A DNA stretch of 64,000 nt, taken from contig NZ_JAFBBV010000001.1 of the NCBI RefSeq assembly GCF_016907365.1, positions 868,001 through 932,000 on the forward strand. The letters run 5' to 3'. Below are positions 36,257 through 45,400 of this stretch, piece after piece. Origin of the DNA: Oerskovia paurometabola. Lineage in GTDB: Bacteria > Actinomycetota > Actinomycetes > Actinomycetales > Cellulomonadaceae. Below the pieces are notes generated by a model. It saw only the letters and a program-made list of their open reading frames with translations, was not told where the DNA came from and did no database searches. Made by a program: the position numbers and the translations under genes. The first letter of the stretch is position 1, and each line of letters starts with the position of its first letter.

Positions 36257-36724
36257 TCAGGTCCCCGCGACCGTCCCCGGCGACATGTCGTACGTGACCC
36301 ACGGGGTCGCGGTCGCGACCGAGTCGTAGAGCCGCCGCGCCGTCGCGTTCGCCGGGTCCGTGATCCAGCGCACGACGCTCGCCCCGAGGTCCCCGGCATG
36401 CACCCCGACGGCCCCGAGCAGCAGGCGCCCGACCCCGGCACCACGCGCCGCCTCGGCGACGAACAGGTCGTCGAGCCAGCACCCGTGCGAGCCGTCGAGC
36501 GGGCGCTCGAACGTCCGCAGCACCGCGAAGCCGCCCAGGCGCGTCCCGTCCGTGGCGACCAGGCCGCGGACCCCCGAGGCGCCGTCGTGCAGCCAGGACC
36601 AGACCAGGGCGTCCCGCGCCGCGTCCGCGGGCAGCTCGTAGAACGCGCGGTAGCCCGCGTACAGGTCGAGCCACTCGTGCTCGTCGTCGAGGAGGACGGG
36701 GCGCACCCGCCAGGTCGTCGTCAC
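36257..36724 (-). CDS. GNAT-family N-acetyltransferase
   Basis: This 155-aa GCN5-related acetyltransferase has the acetyl-CoA loop ARGAGVGRLLLGAV after the strand CWLDDLFVAE, and the C-terminal NATARRLYDSV motif. The acceptor is unknown. The start is GTG 36724, placed six bases after a TACGGT -10 box on the minus strand (leaderless). It is divergent from the FUSC gene with 66 bases between starts. Confidence 0.87.
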   Translation of the reverse strand: MTTTWRVRPVLLDDEHEWLDLYAGYRAFYELPADAARDALVWSWLHDGASGVRGLVATDGTRLGGFAVLRTFERPLDGSHGCWLDDLFVAEAARGAGVGRLLLGAVGVHAGDLGASVVRWITDPANATARRLYDSVATATPWVTYDMSPGTVAGT

Positions 36725-36730
36725 GGCGAC

Positions 36731-36736
36731 ACCGTA
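36731..36736 (-). promoter_or_regulatory. Leaderless -10 box for the GNAT gene
   Basis: TACGGT on the minus strand ends six bases before GTG 36724. Confidence 0.6.
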
Positions 36737-36778
36737 CCCACCCGGAGCCCGCCTCTGCGGGCGCGTCCCAGCCGTGCC

Positions 36779-36784
36779 TAGGGT
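36779..36784 (+). promoter_or_regulatory. Leaderless -10 box for the FUSC gene
   Basis: TAGGGT ends six bases before ATG 36791. Confidence 0.6.
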
Positions 36785-36790
36785 GGCGCG

Positions 36791-37888
36791 ATGAGTTCTC
36801 CCAGCGTCTCCCACCCACGAACGGCCCGAGCGCGCGGCCTGGCCGCCGGCGCGCTCCGGCAGTGGCACCTGCACCCCCGGTGGGCCATGGCACTGCGCGG
36901 CGCCGTGGCCGCCGCCGTCGCGTGGGTCGTCGGGATCGTCCTGCCGCAGCCCTTCTCCGACTACCCGTACTACGCGCCGCTCGGTGCCGTCGTCGCGACC
37001 ACGAGCACCGTGGCCCGGTCCGTCCGGGAGTCCTTCCAGGCGGTCGGTGCGATCGTCGTCGGGGCGCTCGTGGCCCGTGGTGCGGACCTGGTGCTCGCGC
37101 CCAGCGCCCTGTCGATCGCGCTCGTCGTCGCCGTCGCGATCCTTGTCGCGGGGTGGGGGCTCCTGGGAGACATGGGGTCGTGGGCCGTGACCTCGGCGCT
37201 GTTCGTCCTGATCATCGGGAACGCGGACAAGGTCGGGTACATGGGGGCGTACATCGGGCTCGTCCTGGTCGGGTCGCTCGTGGGGATCGGGATCAACCTG
37301 CTGTTCCCGCCGCTGCCGCTCGCGGCGTCCGACGTCGAGCTCGACCGCCTCAGGAGCGCGCTCGCGGACCAGCTCGACCACCTCGCCGACGGGCTCGACA
37401 GCGACGTCGCGCCCTCTCCCGAGGAGTGGGACGACCGGCGTCTGCTCCTCGGTCCGGTGGTCGACCGGTCGCAGCGGTCGGCCGAGCAGGCGCGCGAGGC
37501 GGCACGCATCAACCGCCGGGCCCGCCGGTACGCCGAGGCGACCCGGGCGCAGGGCTCCCAGGCAGCAGCGCTGGGCGTCACGTCGTCGGTCGTCGGGGAC
37601 CTGACGCGCCTCGTCACCGGGTGGGAGAGGCAGGACCTCGACGACCTCGCGTTCGGCGAGTCCCTGCGACCCCTCGTGCGCGATGCCCTGCGTGCGTACG
37701 CGGATGCCGTGCGGTCCACGGTCGGGGCGCTCGCGGAACCCGAGGCGCTCGACCGCGTCCGGGACACGACCGAGCGGCTGCGACGCGCCGTGCGCGACGT
37801 GCGCAGCGGCTCGGACGAGGACTACTTCGTCGCGGGGGCGACCGTGCTCGCGATCCGGCGCGGGGTCGCGGCGCTGGGCGAGGAGTAG
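36791..37888 (+). CDS. FUSC-family (aromatic acid exporter-like) membrane protein
   Basis: This 365-aa protein has five to six membrane helices in the first 180 residues (AVAAAVAWVVGIVLP, YYAPLGAVVATTSTVARSVR and following) and a C-terminal cytoplasmic helical half. This is the fusaric-acid-resistance/ArAE layout. Such proteins are believed to export aromatic or other organic acids. Here it appears as a lone gene with its own leaderless promoter. The substrate is not predictable from context. Confidence 0.82.
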   Translation: MSSPSVSHPRTARARGLAAGALRQWHLHPRWAMALRGAVAAAVAWVVGIVLPQPFSDYPYYAPLGAVVATTSTVARSVRESFQAVGAIVVGALVARGADLVLAPSALSIALVVAVAILVAGWGLLGDMGSWAVTSALFVLIIGNADKVGYMGAYIGLVLVGSLVGIGINLLFPPLPLAASDVELDRLRSALADQLDHLADGLDSDVAPSPEEWDDRRLLLGPVVDRSQRSAEQAREAARINRRARRYAEATRAQGSQAAALGVTSSVVGDLTRLVTGWERQDLDDLAFGESLRPLVRDALRAYADAVRSTVGALAEPEALDRVRDTTERLRRAVRDVRSGSDEDYFVAGATVLAIRRGVAALGEE

Positions 37889-37895
37889 GTCCCCG

Positions 37896-38627
37896 TCAGG
37901 CGTCGGTCACGCTGATCGACCCGTCCTGCCCGACGGCGAAGCGCACCGTGTCGAGACCGCTCGCCCCGGCGTCGGGAGCCACGGGGGCCTGCGCGAGCTG
38001 GGCGAGCGTGTGCGTGCCCTCGACGACGAGCACCGCGCACCCCGCGGCCCGGCCCGCGGCGACCCCGGCGGGCGCGTCCTCGACCACGAGGCAGCGCGAC
38101 GGGTCGACGCCGAGCCGCTCGGCGCCCAGCAGGAACGGGTCCGGGTCGGGCTTGCCGTGCGTGACGTCGTCGGCCGTGACCACGACCGCGGGTGGCACCA
38201 GGCCTGACGCCCCGATGCGCGCCGCCGCGAGCGGGCGCGTGCACGACGTGACGATGGCCTGGCGCGTCGCGGGCAGCGACGCGAACGCGTCGACCGTGCC
38301 CGGGAGGATGCGCACGCCCTCGGTGTCGTGGAGCTCGAGGTCGTGGATGCGGTGGTACGCCTCCTCGACCAGGTCGGCGGGCAGGAGGCGTGCGATGAAC
38401 GTCCTCGCCGGGGTGCCGTGCTCGATCTGGAACGTGTCCGCGTCCGGCAGGCCGTACTCGTGCGCCCAGCGGCGCCAGTTCCGGTCGACCGCGGGCACCG
38501 AGTCGATCAGGGTGCCGTCCATGTCGAACAGGATCGCGTCGAACGTGCGCCCCGCGAACGCGACGCCCGGGCTCGGGAGCGCGGGGGAGTCGGGGAGGCC
38601 AGGACCGGGTACGGGGAGGACGGACAT
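37896..38627 (-). CDS. HAD-family sugar-phosphatase-like hydrolase
   Basis: This 243-aa HAD-superfamily hydrolase has motif I FDMDGTLID with the nucleophile Asp, motif II (VTSCTR), the Lys of motif III in HGKPDPDPFLL and motif IV VVEDAPAGV. The helical cap between residues about 45 and 115 is of subfamily IA type, as in 2-deoxyglucose-6-phosphatases and glycerol-3-phosphatases. An N-terminal Pro-rich stretch of about 25 residues precedes motif I. ATG 38627 is seven bases after TAGCCT on the minus strand. It is convergent with the FUSC gene. Confidence 0.88.
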   Translation of the reverse strand: MSVLPVPGPGLPDSPALPSPGVAFAGRTFDAILFDMDGTLIDSVPAVDRNWRRWAHEYGLPDADTFQIEHGTPARTFIARLLPADLVEEAYHRIHDLELHDTEGVRILPGTVDAFASLPATRQAIVTSCTRPLAAARIGASGLVPPAVVVTADDVTHGKPDPDPFLLGAERLGVDPSRCLVVEDAPAGVAAGRAAGCAVLVVEGTHTLAQLAQAPVAPDAGASGLDTVRFAVGQDGSISVTDA

Positions 38628-38700
38628 GCCACCGAGGCTACCGGCCGTGTCGCGCGGCCCGTCCCGTGCCGTGCGACCTTCCCTTGTCGGGTGGCCCGAC

Positions 38701-38706
38701 TATCGT
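38701..38706 (+). promoter_or_regulatory. Leaderless -10 box for tmk
   Basis: TATCGT ends six bases before GTG 38713. Confidence 0.6.
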
Positions 38707-38712
38707 GGGCGC

Positions 38713-39498
38713 GTGAGCACACCCGGTTACTTCATCTCGTTCGAGGGCGGCGACGCCGTCGGCAAGTCCACCCAGTCCCGACTCCTGGGGGAGTGGCTGG
38801 GCGAGCTGACCGGCCGCGAGGTCGTGCTGACCCGCGAGCCCGGCGGCACCGAGCTGGGCGTCGAGCTGCGACAGGCCGTGCTGCACGGCCGGGACATGGA
38901 CGCCCGCACCGAGGCCCTCATCTACGCGGCGGACCGCGCGCACCACGTCGCGCACCTGGTCCGGCCCGCGCTCGAGCGCGGCGCCGTGGTCGTCACGGAC
39001 CGCTACCTCGACTCGTCGGTCGCCTACCAGTCGGGTGGCCGTGAGCTGGGCGTCGACGAGGTCGAGCTCATCTCGCTGTGGGCCGTGCAGGGGCTCATGC
39101 CGCACGTGACAGTCCTGCTGGACCTCGACCCCGCGGTCGCGGCCGAGAGGCTCCAGGGGAAGCCCGACCGTCTGGAGAGCGCGGGGATCGACTTCCACCG
39201 CCGCACCCGCGAGGCGTTCCTCTCGCGCGCCGCGGCGGACCCCGAGCGGTGGGTCGTGATCGACGCGACCGCGTCGATCGACGACATCCAGGCACAGATC
39301 CGGGTGGACCTCGCGGCCCGGCTCGAGCTCACGCCCGTGGTCGAGGAGGCCGAGGACACCGTGGAGGCGCTGCCCGACGACGGGTTCGACGACTCCGACT
39401 CCGCGATCGGCTACGCACCCGACCTCGCGGACCTGCCGGTCACGCGTCCCGTGACGCACCCGACGCCCGGTCCCGCCGCCGAGACGGCCGCGCCGTGA
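38713..39498 (+). CDS. tmk: Thymidylate kinase with C-terminal extension
   Basis: This 261-aa dTMP kinase makes dTDP for DNA synthesis. It has P-loop FEGGDAVGKST, the REPGGTELG motif, DRYLDSSVAYQ and the lid. The usual length is about 205-215 residues; here about 50 extra residues (acidic EEAEDTVEALPDDGFDDSDS, then Pro/Thr) follow the kinase fold and are probably disordered. GTG 38713 is supported by the -10 box six bases upstream. The gene overlaps holB by four bases (GTGA), the conserved actinobacterial pairing. Confidence 0.95.
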   Translation: MSTPGYFISFEGGDAVGKSTQSRLLGEWLGELTGREVVLTREPGGTELGVELRQAVLHGRDMDARTEALIYAADRAHHVAHLVRPALERGAVVVTDRYLDSSVAYQSGGRELGVDEVELISLWAVQGLMPHVTVLLDLDPAVAAERLQGKPDRLESAGIDFHRRTREAFLSRAAADPERWVVIDATASIDDIQAQIRVDLAARLELTPVVEEAEDTVEALPDDGFDDSDSAIGYAPDLADLPVTRPVTHPTPGPAAETAAP

Positions 39499-40631
39499 CG
39501 GTCTGGGACGACGTCGTCGGGCAGGAGCACGCGGTCGAGATGCTCTCGGCCGCGGCGACCGACCCGGCGGCCATGACGCACGGCTGGCTCCTGACCGGCC
39601 CGCCCGGCTCGGGCCGGTCCAACGCGGCCCGGGCGTTCGCGGCCGCGCTGCAGTGCGAGCAGGGCGGGTGCGGGGTGTGCCAGGCGTGCACGACCACGCT
39701 CGCGGGCACGCACGCCGACGTGAAGATCGTCGCGACGGAGAAGGTGACGATCACGATCGACGAGGTCCGTGACCTCGTCGGCGTCGCGAGCCGCCGCCCG
39801 TCGCAGGGTCGCTGGCGCGTCATCATCGTCGAGGACGCCGACCGCATGGCCGAGCGGACCACGAACGTCCTGCTCAAGGCCATCGAGGAGCCGCCGCCCC
39901 GCACGGTCTGGATCCTGTGCGCGCCCAGCCCGCAGGACGTCCTGGTGACGATCCGGTCCCGCTGTCGCGGGGTCGCCCTGCGGGTCCCGCCGGTCGAGGC
40001 CGTCGCACGGCTGCTCGTCGCACGGGACGGCGTCGACCCGGTCGTCGCCGAGGCCGCGGCGCGTGCCGCCCAGAGCCACATCGGCCTCGCCCGGCGCCTG
40101 GCCCGGGACGGCAAGGCGCGCGAGCGCAGGTCGTCGGTGCTGTCCCTCGCGCGCCGGATCCGTGGCGTGGGGGACGCCGTGGTCGCCGCGGGCGAGCTCG
40201 TCGAGGTCGCGCAGGCGGAGGCCAAGGCCGCGACCGAGGAGCGCGACGCGATCGAGAAGGCCGAGCTCCTGCGCGCCCTGGGCGTCGAGGCGGGCGGCAC
40301 CATGCCGCCCCGGCTCCGGTCCCAGCTCACCGACCTCGAGAAGGACCAGAAGCGTCGCGCGACCCGTCACCAGCGCGACGTCCTGGACCGCTCGATGCTG
40401 GACCTGCTCTCGCTCTATCGCGACGTGCTCGTGGTCCAGCTCGGCGCGCAGGTCGACCTCGTCAACGCCGAGCTCGCGGAGACCGTGCAGGCGCTCGCGG
40501 AGGACTCGACGCCCGAGCAGACCGTGCGTCGCATGGACGCGATCGGCGTGGCGCGCGAGCGGCTCGGCGGCAACGTGGCGCCGCTGCTCGCGCTCGAGGC
40601 CATGGCGATCGCGCTGCGCCCGCAGGGATGA
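39495..40631 (+). CDS. holB: DNA polymerase III delta' subunit
   Basis: This 378-aa clamp-loader subunit has a P-loop-like GPPGSGRS in which Arg replaces the catalytic Lys. That fits the delta' role, which is structural rather than ATP-hydrolysing. The zinc-binding Cys cluster (CEQGGCGVCQAC) and the VIIVEDADRM and LLKAIEEPPPRT segments are typical. The C-terminal half is helical and more variable. The start GTG overlaps the tmk stop, so translation is coupled. In many actinobacteria the next gene is a TAP-like hydrolase; here that gene is 14.5 kb away. Confidence 0.95.
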   Translation: MTVWDDVVGQEHAVEMLSAAATDPAAMTHGWLLTGPPGSGRSNAARAFAAALQCEQGGCGVCQACTTTLAGTHADVKIVATEKVTITIDEVRDLVGVASRRPSQGRWRVIIVEDADRMAERTTNVLLKAIEEPPPRTVWILCAPSPQDVLVTIRSRCRGVALRVPPVEAVARLLVARDGVDPVVAEAAARAAQSHIGLARRLARDGKARERRSSVLSLARRIRGVGDAVVAAGELVEVAQAEAKAATEERDAIEKAELLRALGVEAGGTMPPRLRSQLTDLEKDQKRRATRHQRDVLDRSMLDLLSLYRDVLVVQLGAQVDLVNAELAETVQALAEDSTPEQTVRRMDAIGVARERLGGNVAPLLALEAMAIALRPQG

Positions 40632-40768
40632 GCGGGCCCGCCGGTCCGGCACCGGCAGAGGGGCTGCGGACGCTGGCGCTCTCGCTGCTCGTCGGCGCGC
40701 CGTACTCGACGGACGGTGTGCCTGCGGGGCTGGTCTGCGCGTCCTGGCCCGCCCCCGCGACGCACTGA
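40628..40768 (+). CDS. Possible 46-aa ORF overlapping the holB stop
   Basis: An ATG shares bases with the holB TGA (ATGA) and opens a 46-codon frame of Ala/Pro/Leu-rich sequence ending in PAPATH. The coupling arrangement is typical of real genes, but composition and length give little support. It could be a remnant of the gene that originally followed holB. No family is recognised. Confidence 0.25.
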   Translation: MSGPAGPAPAEGLRTLALSLLVGAPYSTDGVPAGLVCASWPAPATH

Positions 40769-40776
40769 GGCGCATC

Positions 40777-40802
40777 GGCCGGGGCTGGACGCAGCCCCGG
40801 CC
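40777..40802 (+). terminator. Terminator-like hairpin after tmk-holB
   Basis: GGCCGGGGCTG and CAGCCCCGGCC pair perfectly over 11 bp with loop GACG. There is no U-tract. Confidence 0.6.
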
Positions 40803-40846
40803 CTCCGGGAGGATGTGGCGACCCGCCCCGCGACGGAAGCGAGACC

Positions 40847-41461
40847 ATGGCCGACAGTGCTCCCCCCAGGACGTCCGACCGGCGCGAGGCCCGCGCCCGC
40901 GACGAGAGCAAGGCTGGTGCGCTCGCCCTGACGGGCGCGGCGATCGCCGGGGGCCTCGCGCTGATCCACCTCGTCAACGGCTTCACCCGGCCGCTCGGGC
41001 TCGTCGACGTGCGCGTGGTCGATGCCGGCGCGGTCGTCACGGCCTCGGAGACCGCGCTCTACGGCTCGGGCGCGACGACCGTCCTGGGCCAGGCCCTGCC
41101 GATGACCGACGTCTACCTCCACCGCCCCCTGGACAAGATCGACCTGATCGCGTTGTTCGCGCTGGTCGGTGTGGCACTCTTCCTCACCTACCTGCTCGCC
41201 CGGCGCGGCCCGCGAGGTGCGCGCGCGGTCCTGGACGGCACGGCGACGGCCCGGTGGCTCGGCATCGCGCTCGTCGCGGTGGGCGTCGTGCCCGCGCTCG
41301 CCCAGGAGCAGGGGACGCTCGTGCGCCTCGCCGACGCCGGGCTCTCGGACCTCCTCGCCCCGGCCTACCCGGACCTCGGCTGGGGGTGGATCGTCGCGGG
41401 GATCGGCGTGACGTTCGTCGTCCCGGCGCTGCGAAAGGCGTCGCGTCGGGGACGCGACTGA
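40847..41461 (+). CDS. Hypothetical membrane protein, 204 aa
   Basis: This protein has about four hydrophobic segments: residues 23-42 (ALALTGAAIAGGLALIHLV), around 100-118 (LIALFALVGVALFLTYLL), around 137-150 (LGIALVAVGVVPAL) and around 178-195 (GWIVAGIGVTFVVPAL). Charged Arg/Asp-rich ends surround them. The second half looks like members of the DUF2975-type membrane family, but this is uncertain. GGAAGCGAG precedes the ATG. It is the first gene of the accessory block after holB, with a terminator-like hairpin upstream. Confidence 0.7.
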   Translation: MADSAPPRTSDRREARARDESKAGALALTGAAIAGGLALIHLVNGFTRPLGLVDVRVVDAGAVVTASETALYGSGATTVLGQALPMTDVYLHRPLDKIDLIALFALVGVALFLTYLLARRGPRGARAVLDGTATARWLGIALVAVGVVPALAQEQGTLVRLADAGLSDLLAPAYPDLGWGWIVAGIGVTFVVPALRKASRRGRD

Positions 41462-41591
41462 CGCTCCGGGAGCCGCGCGACGTTCACCCGATCGTCGTGC
41501 GGGCGCCCCGCCGGGGACACCGTGGCGCCGGACGCCGGGGCTAGCGTCGCGAGCGACAACGCACCGGACCACCGGAAAGGGCACTTCGACG

Positions 41592-42269
41592 ATGACCCTC
41601 ACACTGACGCTCGTCCGCCACGGCCAGACCGTCCTCAACGCCCGCCGCCATCTGCAGGGCGCGTGCGACTCGCCGCTCACGCGGACGGGCCGAGCGGGGG
41701 TGCGCGTCACGGCGCAGCACCTCTCGCGCCACGACTTCGCTGCCGCCTACTCCTCGCCCCAAGGGCGCGCCGTGCTCACGGCGATCGAGATCCTGCGCCA
41801 CCACCCCGAGCTCACGCTCACGGTCGACGAGGACCTGCGCGAGCTGTCCTTCGGGACGTTCGAGCGACGGCCCGAGCGCGAGCTCGACGCGGTCGTGCCG
41901 TGGAGCACCCTCGTGCCCGCTGTGCTCGCCGGCACCCACCCGGGCATCGGCGGAGGAGAGCCTGGTGCGGAGTTCATGGCGCGCGTGCGGGCGGTCCTCG
42001 GTCGGATCGTCGCGGCGCACGACGATGCGGCCGGCCCGGGCGCGGTCCGTGACGAGCACGTGCTCGTCGTGGGCCACGGGCTGACGCTCGGCGCGATGCT
42101 CGCGACGATCGACCCGGTCGGGCTCGTCGCGCTGCCCAACGCCTCGGTCTCGACGGTCGAGGTCTCGGGCGGCGTCGCGCGCGTGGTCGCCGTGGGGGTC
42201 GACGTCGCCGGGCACGGGGCGGTCGCCGTGTCACTGGCGGCCCCGGCCGTGGCGCCGCTGTCCGCCTGA
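41592..42269 (+). CDS. Histidine phosphatase superfamily protein
   Basis: This 225-aa phosphoglycerate-mutase-like phosphatase carries LVRHGQTVLNARR with the catalytic His, the second conserved Arg (YSSPQGRAVLTA region), the acidic ELSFGTFE motif and the second His in VVGHGLTLGAML. Relatives dephosphorylate small phosphoesters; the substrate is unknown. GGAAAGG precedes the ATG, and a TAGCGT -10-like hexamer (41542-41547) lies about 45 bases upstream, so this gene has a leader. It is probably monocistronic. Confidence 0.88.
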   Translation: MTLTLTLVRHGQTVLNARRHLQGACDSPLTRTGRAGVRVTAQHLSRHDFAAAYSSPQGRAVLTAIEILRHHPELTLTVDEDLRELSFGTFERRPERELDAVVPWSTLVPAVLAGTHPGIGGGEPGAEFMARVRAVLGRIVAAHDDAAGPGAVRDEHVLVVGHGLTLGAMLATIDPVGLVALPNASVSTVEVSGGVARVVAVGVDVAGHGAVAVSLAAPAVAPLSA

Positions 42270-42437
42270 GGTCCGCCGGGCGCCTCGCCCGGTGAGGCGT
42301 GCGTCACTCCTGCCCCGGAACGGGTGCCCAGGTCATCCGACGTTCAGGTACCCGACATGTCGGGCCACCTCCGGTTCACACCGGTTTCCTACGGTCCAGC
42401 GGAACCCCCACGACCGGGAAAGACCGGAGGAACCCGC

Positions 42438-45400
42438 ATGTCCCTGACCAGACGACTCGCCGGCTGCGTCGCCGTGGTGTCGATCGGCCTCACCACGGCC
42501 GTCGGCACCGCGGCCGTCGCGACGGCCGGCGCGCCGACAGCGCCCGCGGCATCCGCGGCACCGACGGCTCTGCACCAGGCCGCCGCGAGCACACCGTTCC
42601 CCCTCTTCGTCTCCGAGCTCGCCCCGGACAACACCGGCGTCGACGACTTCGAGTACGTCGAGCTCTTCAACCGCTCGGACGCGCCGGTGGACCTGACGGC
42701 CGCGGGCATCGGGCTCGCGTACACGTACGCCGACTCGGACGACCGTTCGCGCGACGTGCCGCTCAGCATCCCGGCGGGCACGGTCGTGCCGGCCGGGCAG
42801 GCCGTGGTCCTGTGGCTCGACTACACGTCGGGCAACGTCGACACCTCGGTCCGCACCGAGCAGGACTTCCGCGACCACTACGCCGCCGCGGGCGCGACCG
42901 CGAGCGACTACCGGCTCGTGCGCGTGAGCGGCCACGCGGGCATGGCCAACGGCGGGGACCGCGGCATCCGCGTCCTCGGGCCCGACGGCGCGTCCCCCAC
43001 CTGGTCGTTCTACCCGGCCGGGTCCGTCGCGGCCGGGCGCACGGCGCACTTCCAGGTGCCGGCCACGGGTGCGGCGTCCGCGGTGCTGCTCGAGGCGAAG
43101 GGCGTCCCGTCACCGGGGGTCGTCGCGCCCGAGGCGCTCGTCCCGCCCGTCACTCCCGACCCGGAGCCCAGCCCCGAGCCGACGGACCAGCCGACCGAGC
43201 CGACCGAGCCCACGCCCGGCCCGAGCGAGACACCGACCGACCCGCCCACGACCGAGCCCGCGCCGGGGAACGGCGCGCACCTCCAGGTGACGGAGCTGCT
43301 GCCCGACTCGTCCAACGTCGGGACGGGGGACGGCTACGAGTTCGTCGAGCTGTACAACGCGTCGAGCACCCCCGTGGACTTCGACGACTACACGCTGAAC
43401 TACCTCTACCCGCTCGACGACCTGACCAACAGCCAGGTCGTGGAGTGGCCGGCCGTGCCGGGCGACGTCGTCGTGCCCGCGGGCGGGACGCTCGTGCTGT
43501 GGGTCAAGAACGGCCAGAACGACCACCTGACCGGGGCCGACTTCAACGCGAAGTTCGGTACGCACCTCGTGGCCGGGACCGATCTCCTGGAGATCCACTC
43601 GGGCGGCATGGCCAACGCCTCGCCCCGCGGGCTGGAGATCACGACCCGCACGGGCTTCGCGCTCAACCGCGCCTACTACAACCTGGGCGGCGCCAAGGAC
43701 CCGGTCGCGGACCAGGGCATCCAGTACGCGGCCGACGCGGCCGACGCCATGGTCCAGCGCAAGATCGGCGTGAGCGCCGCGACGCCCGGCGCGGTCTCCG
43801 CCGCGCAGAAGCCCGCCGCGCCCGTCGAGGTCCCGGCCGACACGGCCGCGCCGACGGTCGAGGACGCCACCCCGGCGCAGGTCGACCCGGCCGACGAGCT
43901 CGCGATCGAGGCGACCGTGACCGACGACGTCCAGGTGCGCTCGGTGCGCCTGCTGCTGCGCAGCGACGTCGACGCCGACTACCAGCGGATCGACCTGGCG
44001 GCGGGCCTCGCGGCCGACGGCTCCGGTGCCCGGACCGCCTTCCGGCACGCGATCCACCCGGCCGACCTCACGGGCAAGCGCTGGTACGAGTACGTGCTCG
44101 TCGCCTCGGACGGCACGCACGAGACCCGCACGGCCCCGCGCCGGATCGAGATCACAGGCGTCGACACGGCGCCCGTGCGCCTGAGCGTGGCCGAGGGCGA
44201 GTTCGTCACGGGCACGACGCCTGTCGCGGCCGCGGGCGACACGTACCCGAGCCCGCTGTCGCTCACGATCGACGGCACGAGAGCCACCCCCGTCGCCCCC
44301 GCGCTCGAGGACGAGCCCGTCTTCGCGTTCGAGGCCGGTGGCGTCAACACCTTCTTCCGCAACGGCGTGCTGTCGGGCGGCGAGGTGCTGAACATCTTCG
44401 ACGACGGCATCTACGAGGGCTACGAGACGATCGCGACCGACGTGCCGCTGCGCATGGTGCGCCAGGGCGACGAGCTCGTCGTGAGCGTCTACGCAGGCAC
44501 CAAGGCGGCACCGGAGATCGACCCCGACGAGAACAACGACGACTTCCAGATCAAGAACCTTCGCCTGGTCCTGCCCGACGGCCGTACGCTGCGCCCCGCC
44601 GGGTACGATGACCCGACCAGGGTCCTCCAGATGGGTGACAGCGCCGGCAAGCTCGACTTCTTCGACGCCCGCTTCACGCTCCCGGACGACGCCTTCACCG
44701 CGGTGTCGCACTCCTGGGACACCACGGCCGCGGCCGACGGCGAGCACACGGTCGCCGCGACGGACGGTACCGACTCCGCGCGGGCCACCGTGCTCGTGGA
44801 CAACACGAGCCCGGTCATCACGACCGACGCCGTGGACGGCACGGACTACCGCGGCGAGTTCACGCTCGACGCGTCCGCGACGGACGCGGGCTCGGGGCTC
44901 GCGTCGCTCACCGCGACGCTCGACGGCCAGGCCGTCACCCTCCCGTACGCGACGTCCTCGCTCGTCCTGCCCGACGGCGAGCACACCTTCGCGCTGACGG
45001 CGCGCGACGCCGTCGGGAACCGGAGCGAGCGGACCGTGACCTTCACGACCCCCGTCGAGAACCCCGGCTCCGAGGCCGTCTCGCCCGCGGGCGGCACGAC
45101 GGTCGAGGGCGACGAGGTCGAGCTACGCGCCAAGGTCACCGACCCGAGCGGCGACCGTCTCGACGTCTCGTTCCGCGAGGGCTACCGGCTCGACGACGAG
45201 GACGCGGCGGTCGTGACGTCGTCGGGCACGACGCGCGTCGCCGCCGACACCGCGCTCGCCCGTCCCGGTCCGGGCGTGCGCGTCGGCGACCCGGCACGAG
45301 CAGACGGCGCGACCACGTCCTCGGACGCGGAGTTCCCCTACCGGACCTACCAGGTCACGATCCCCGAGGACGCGGGCGAGGACTACGCGACCCGCCTCAC

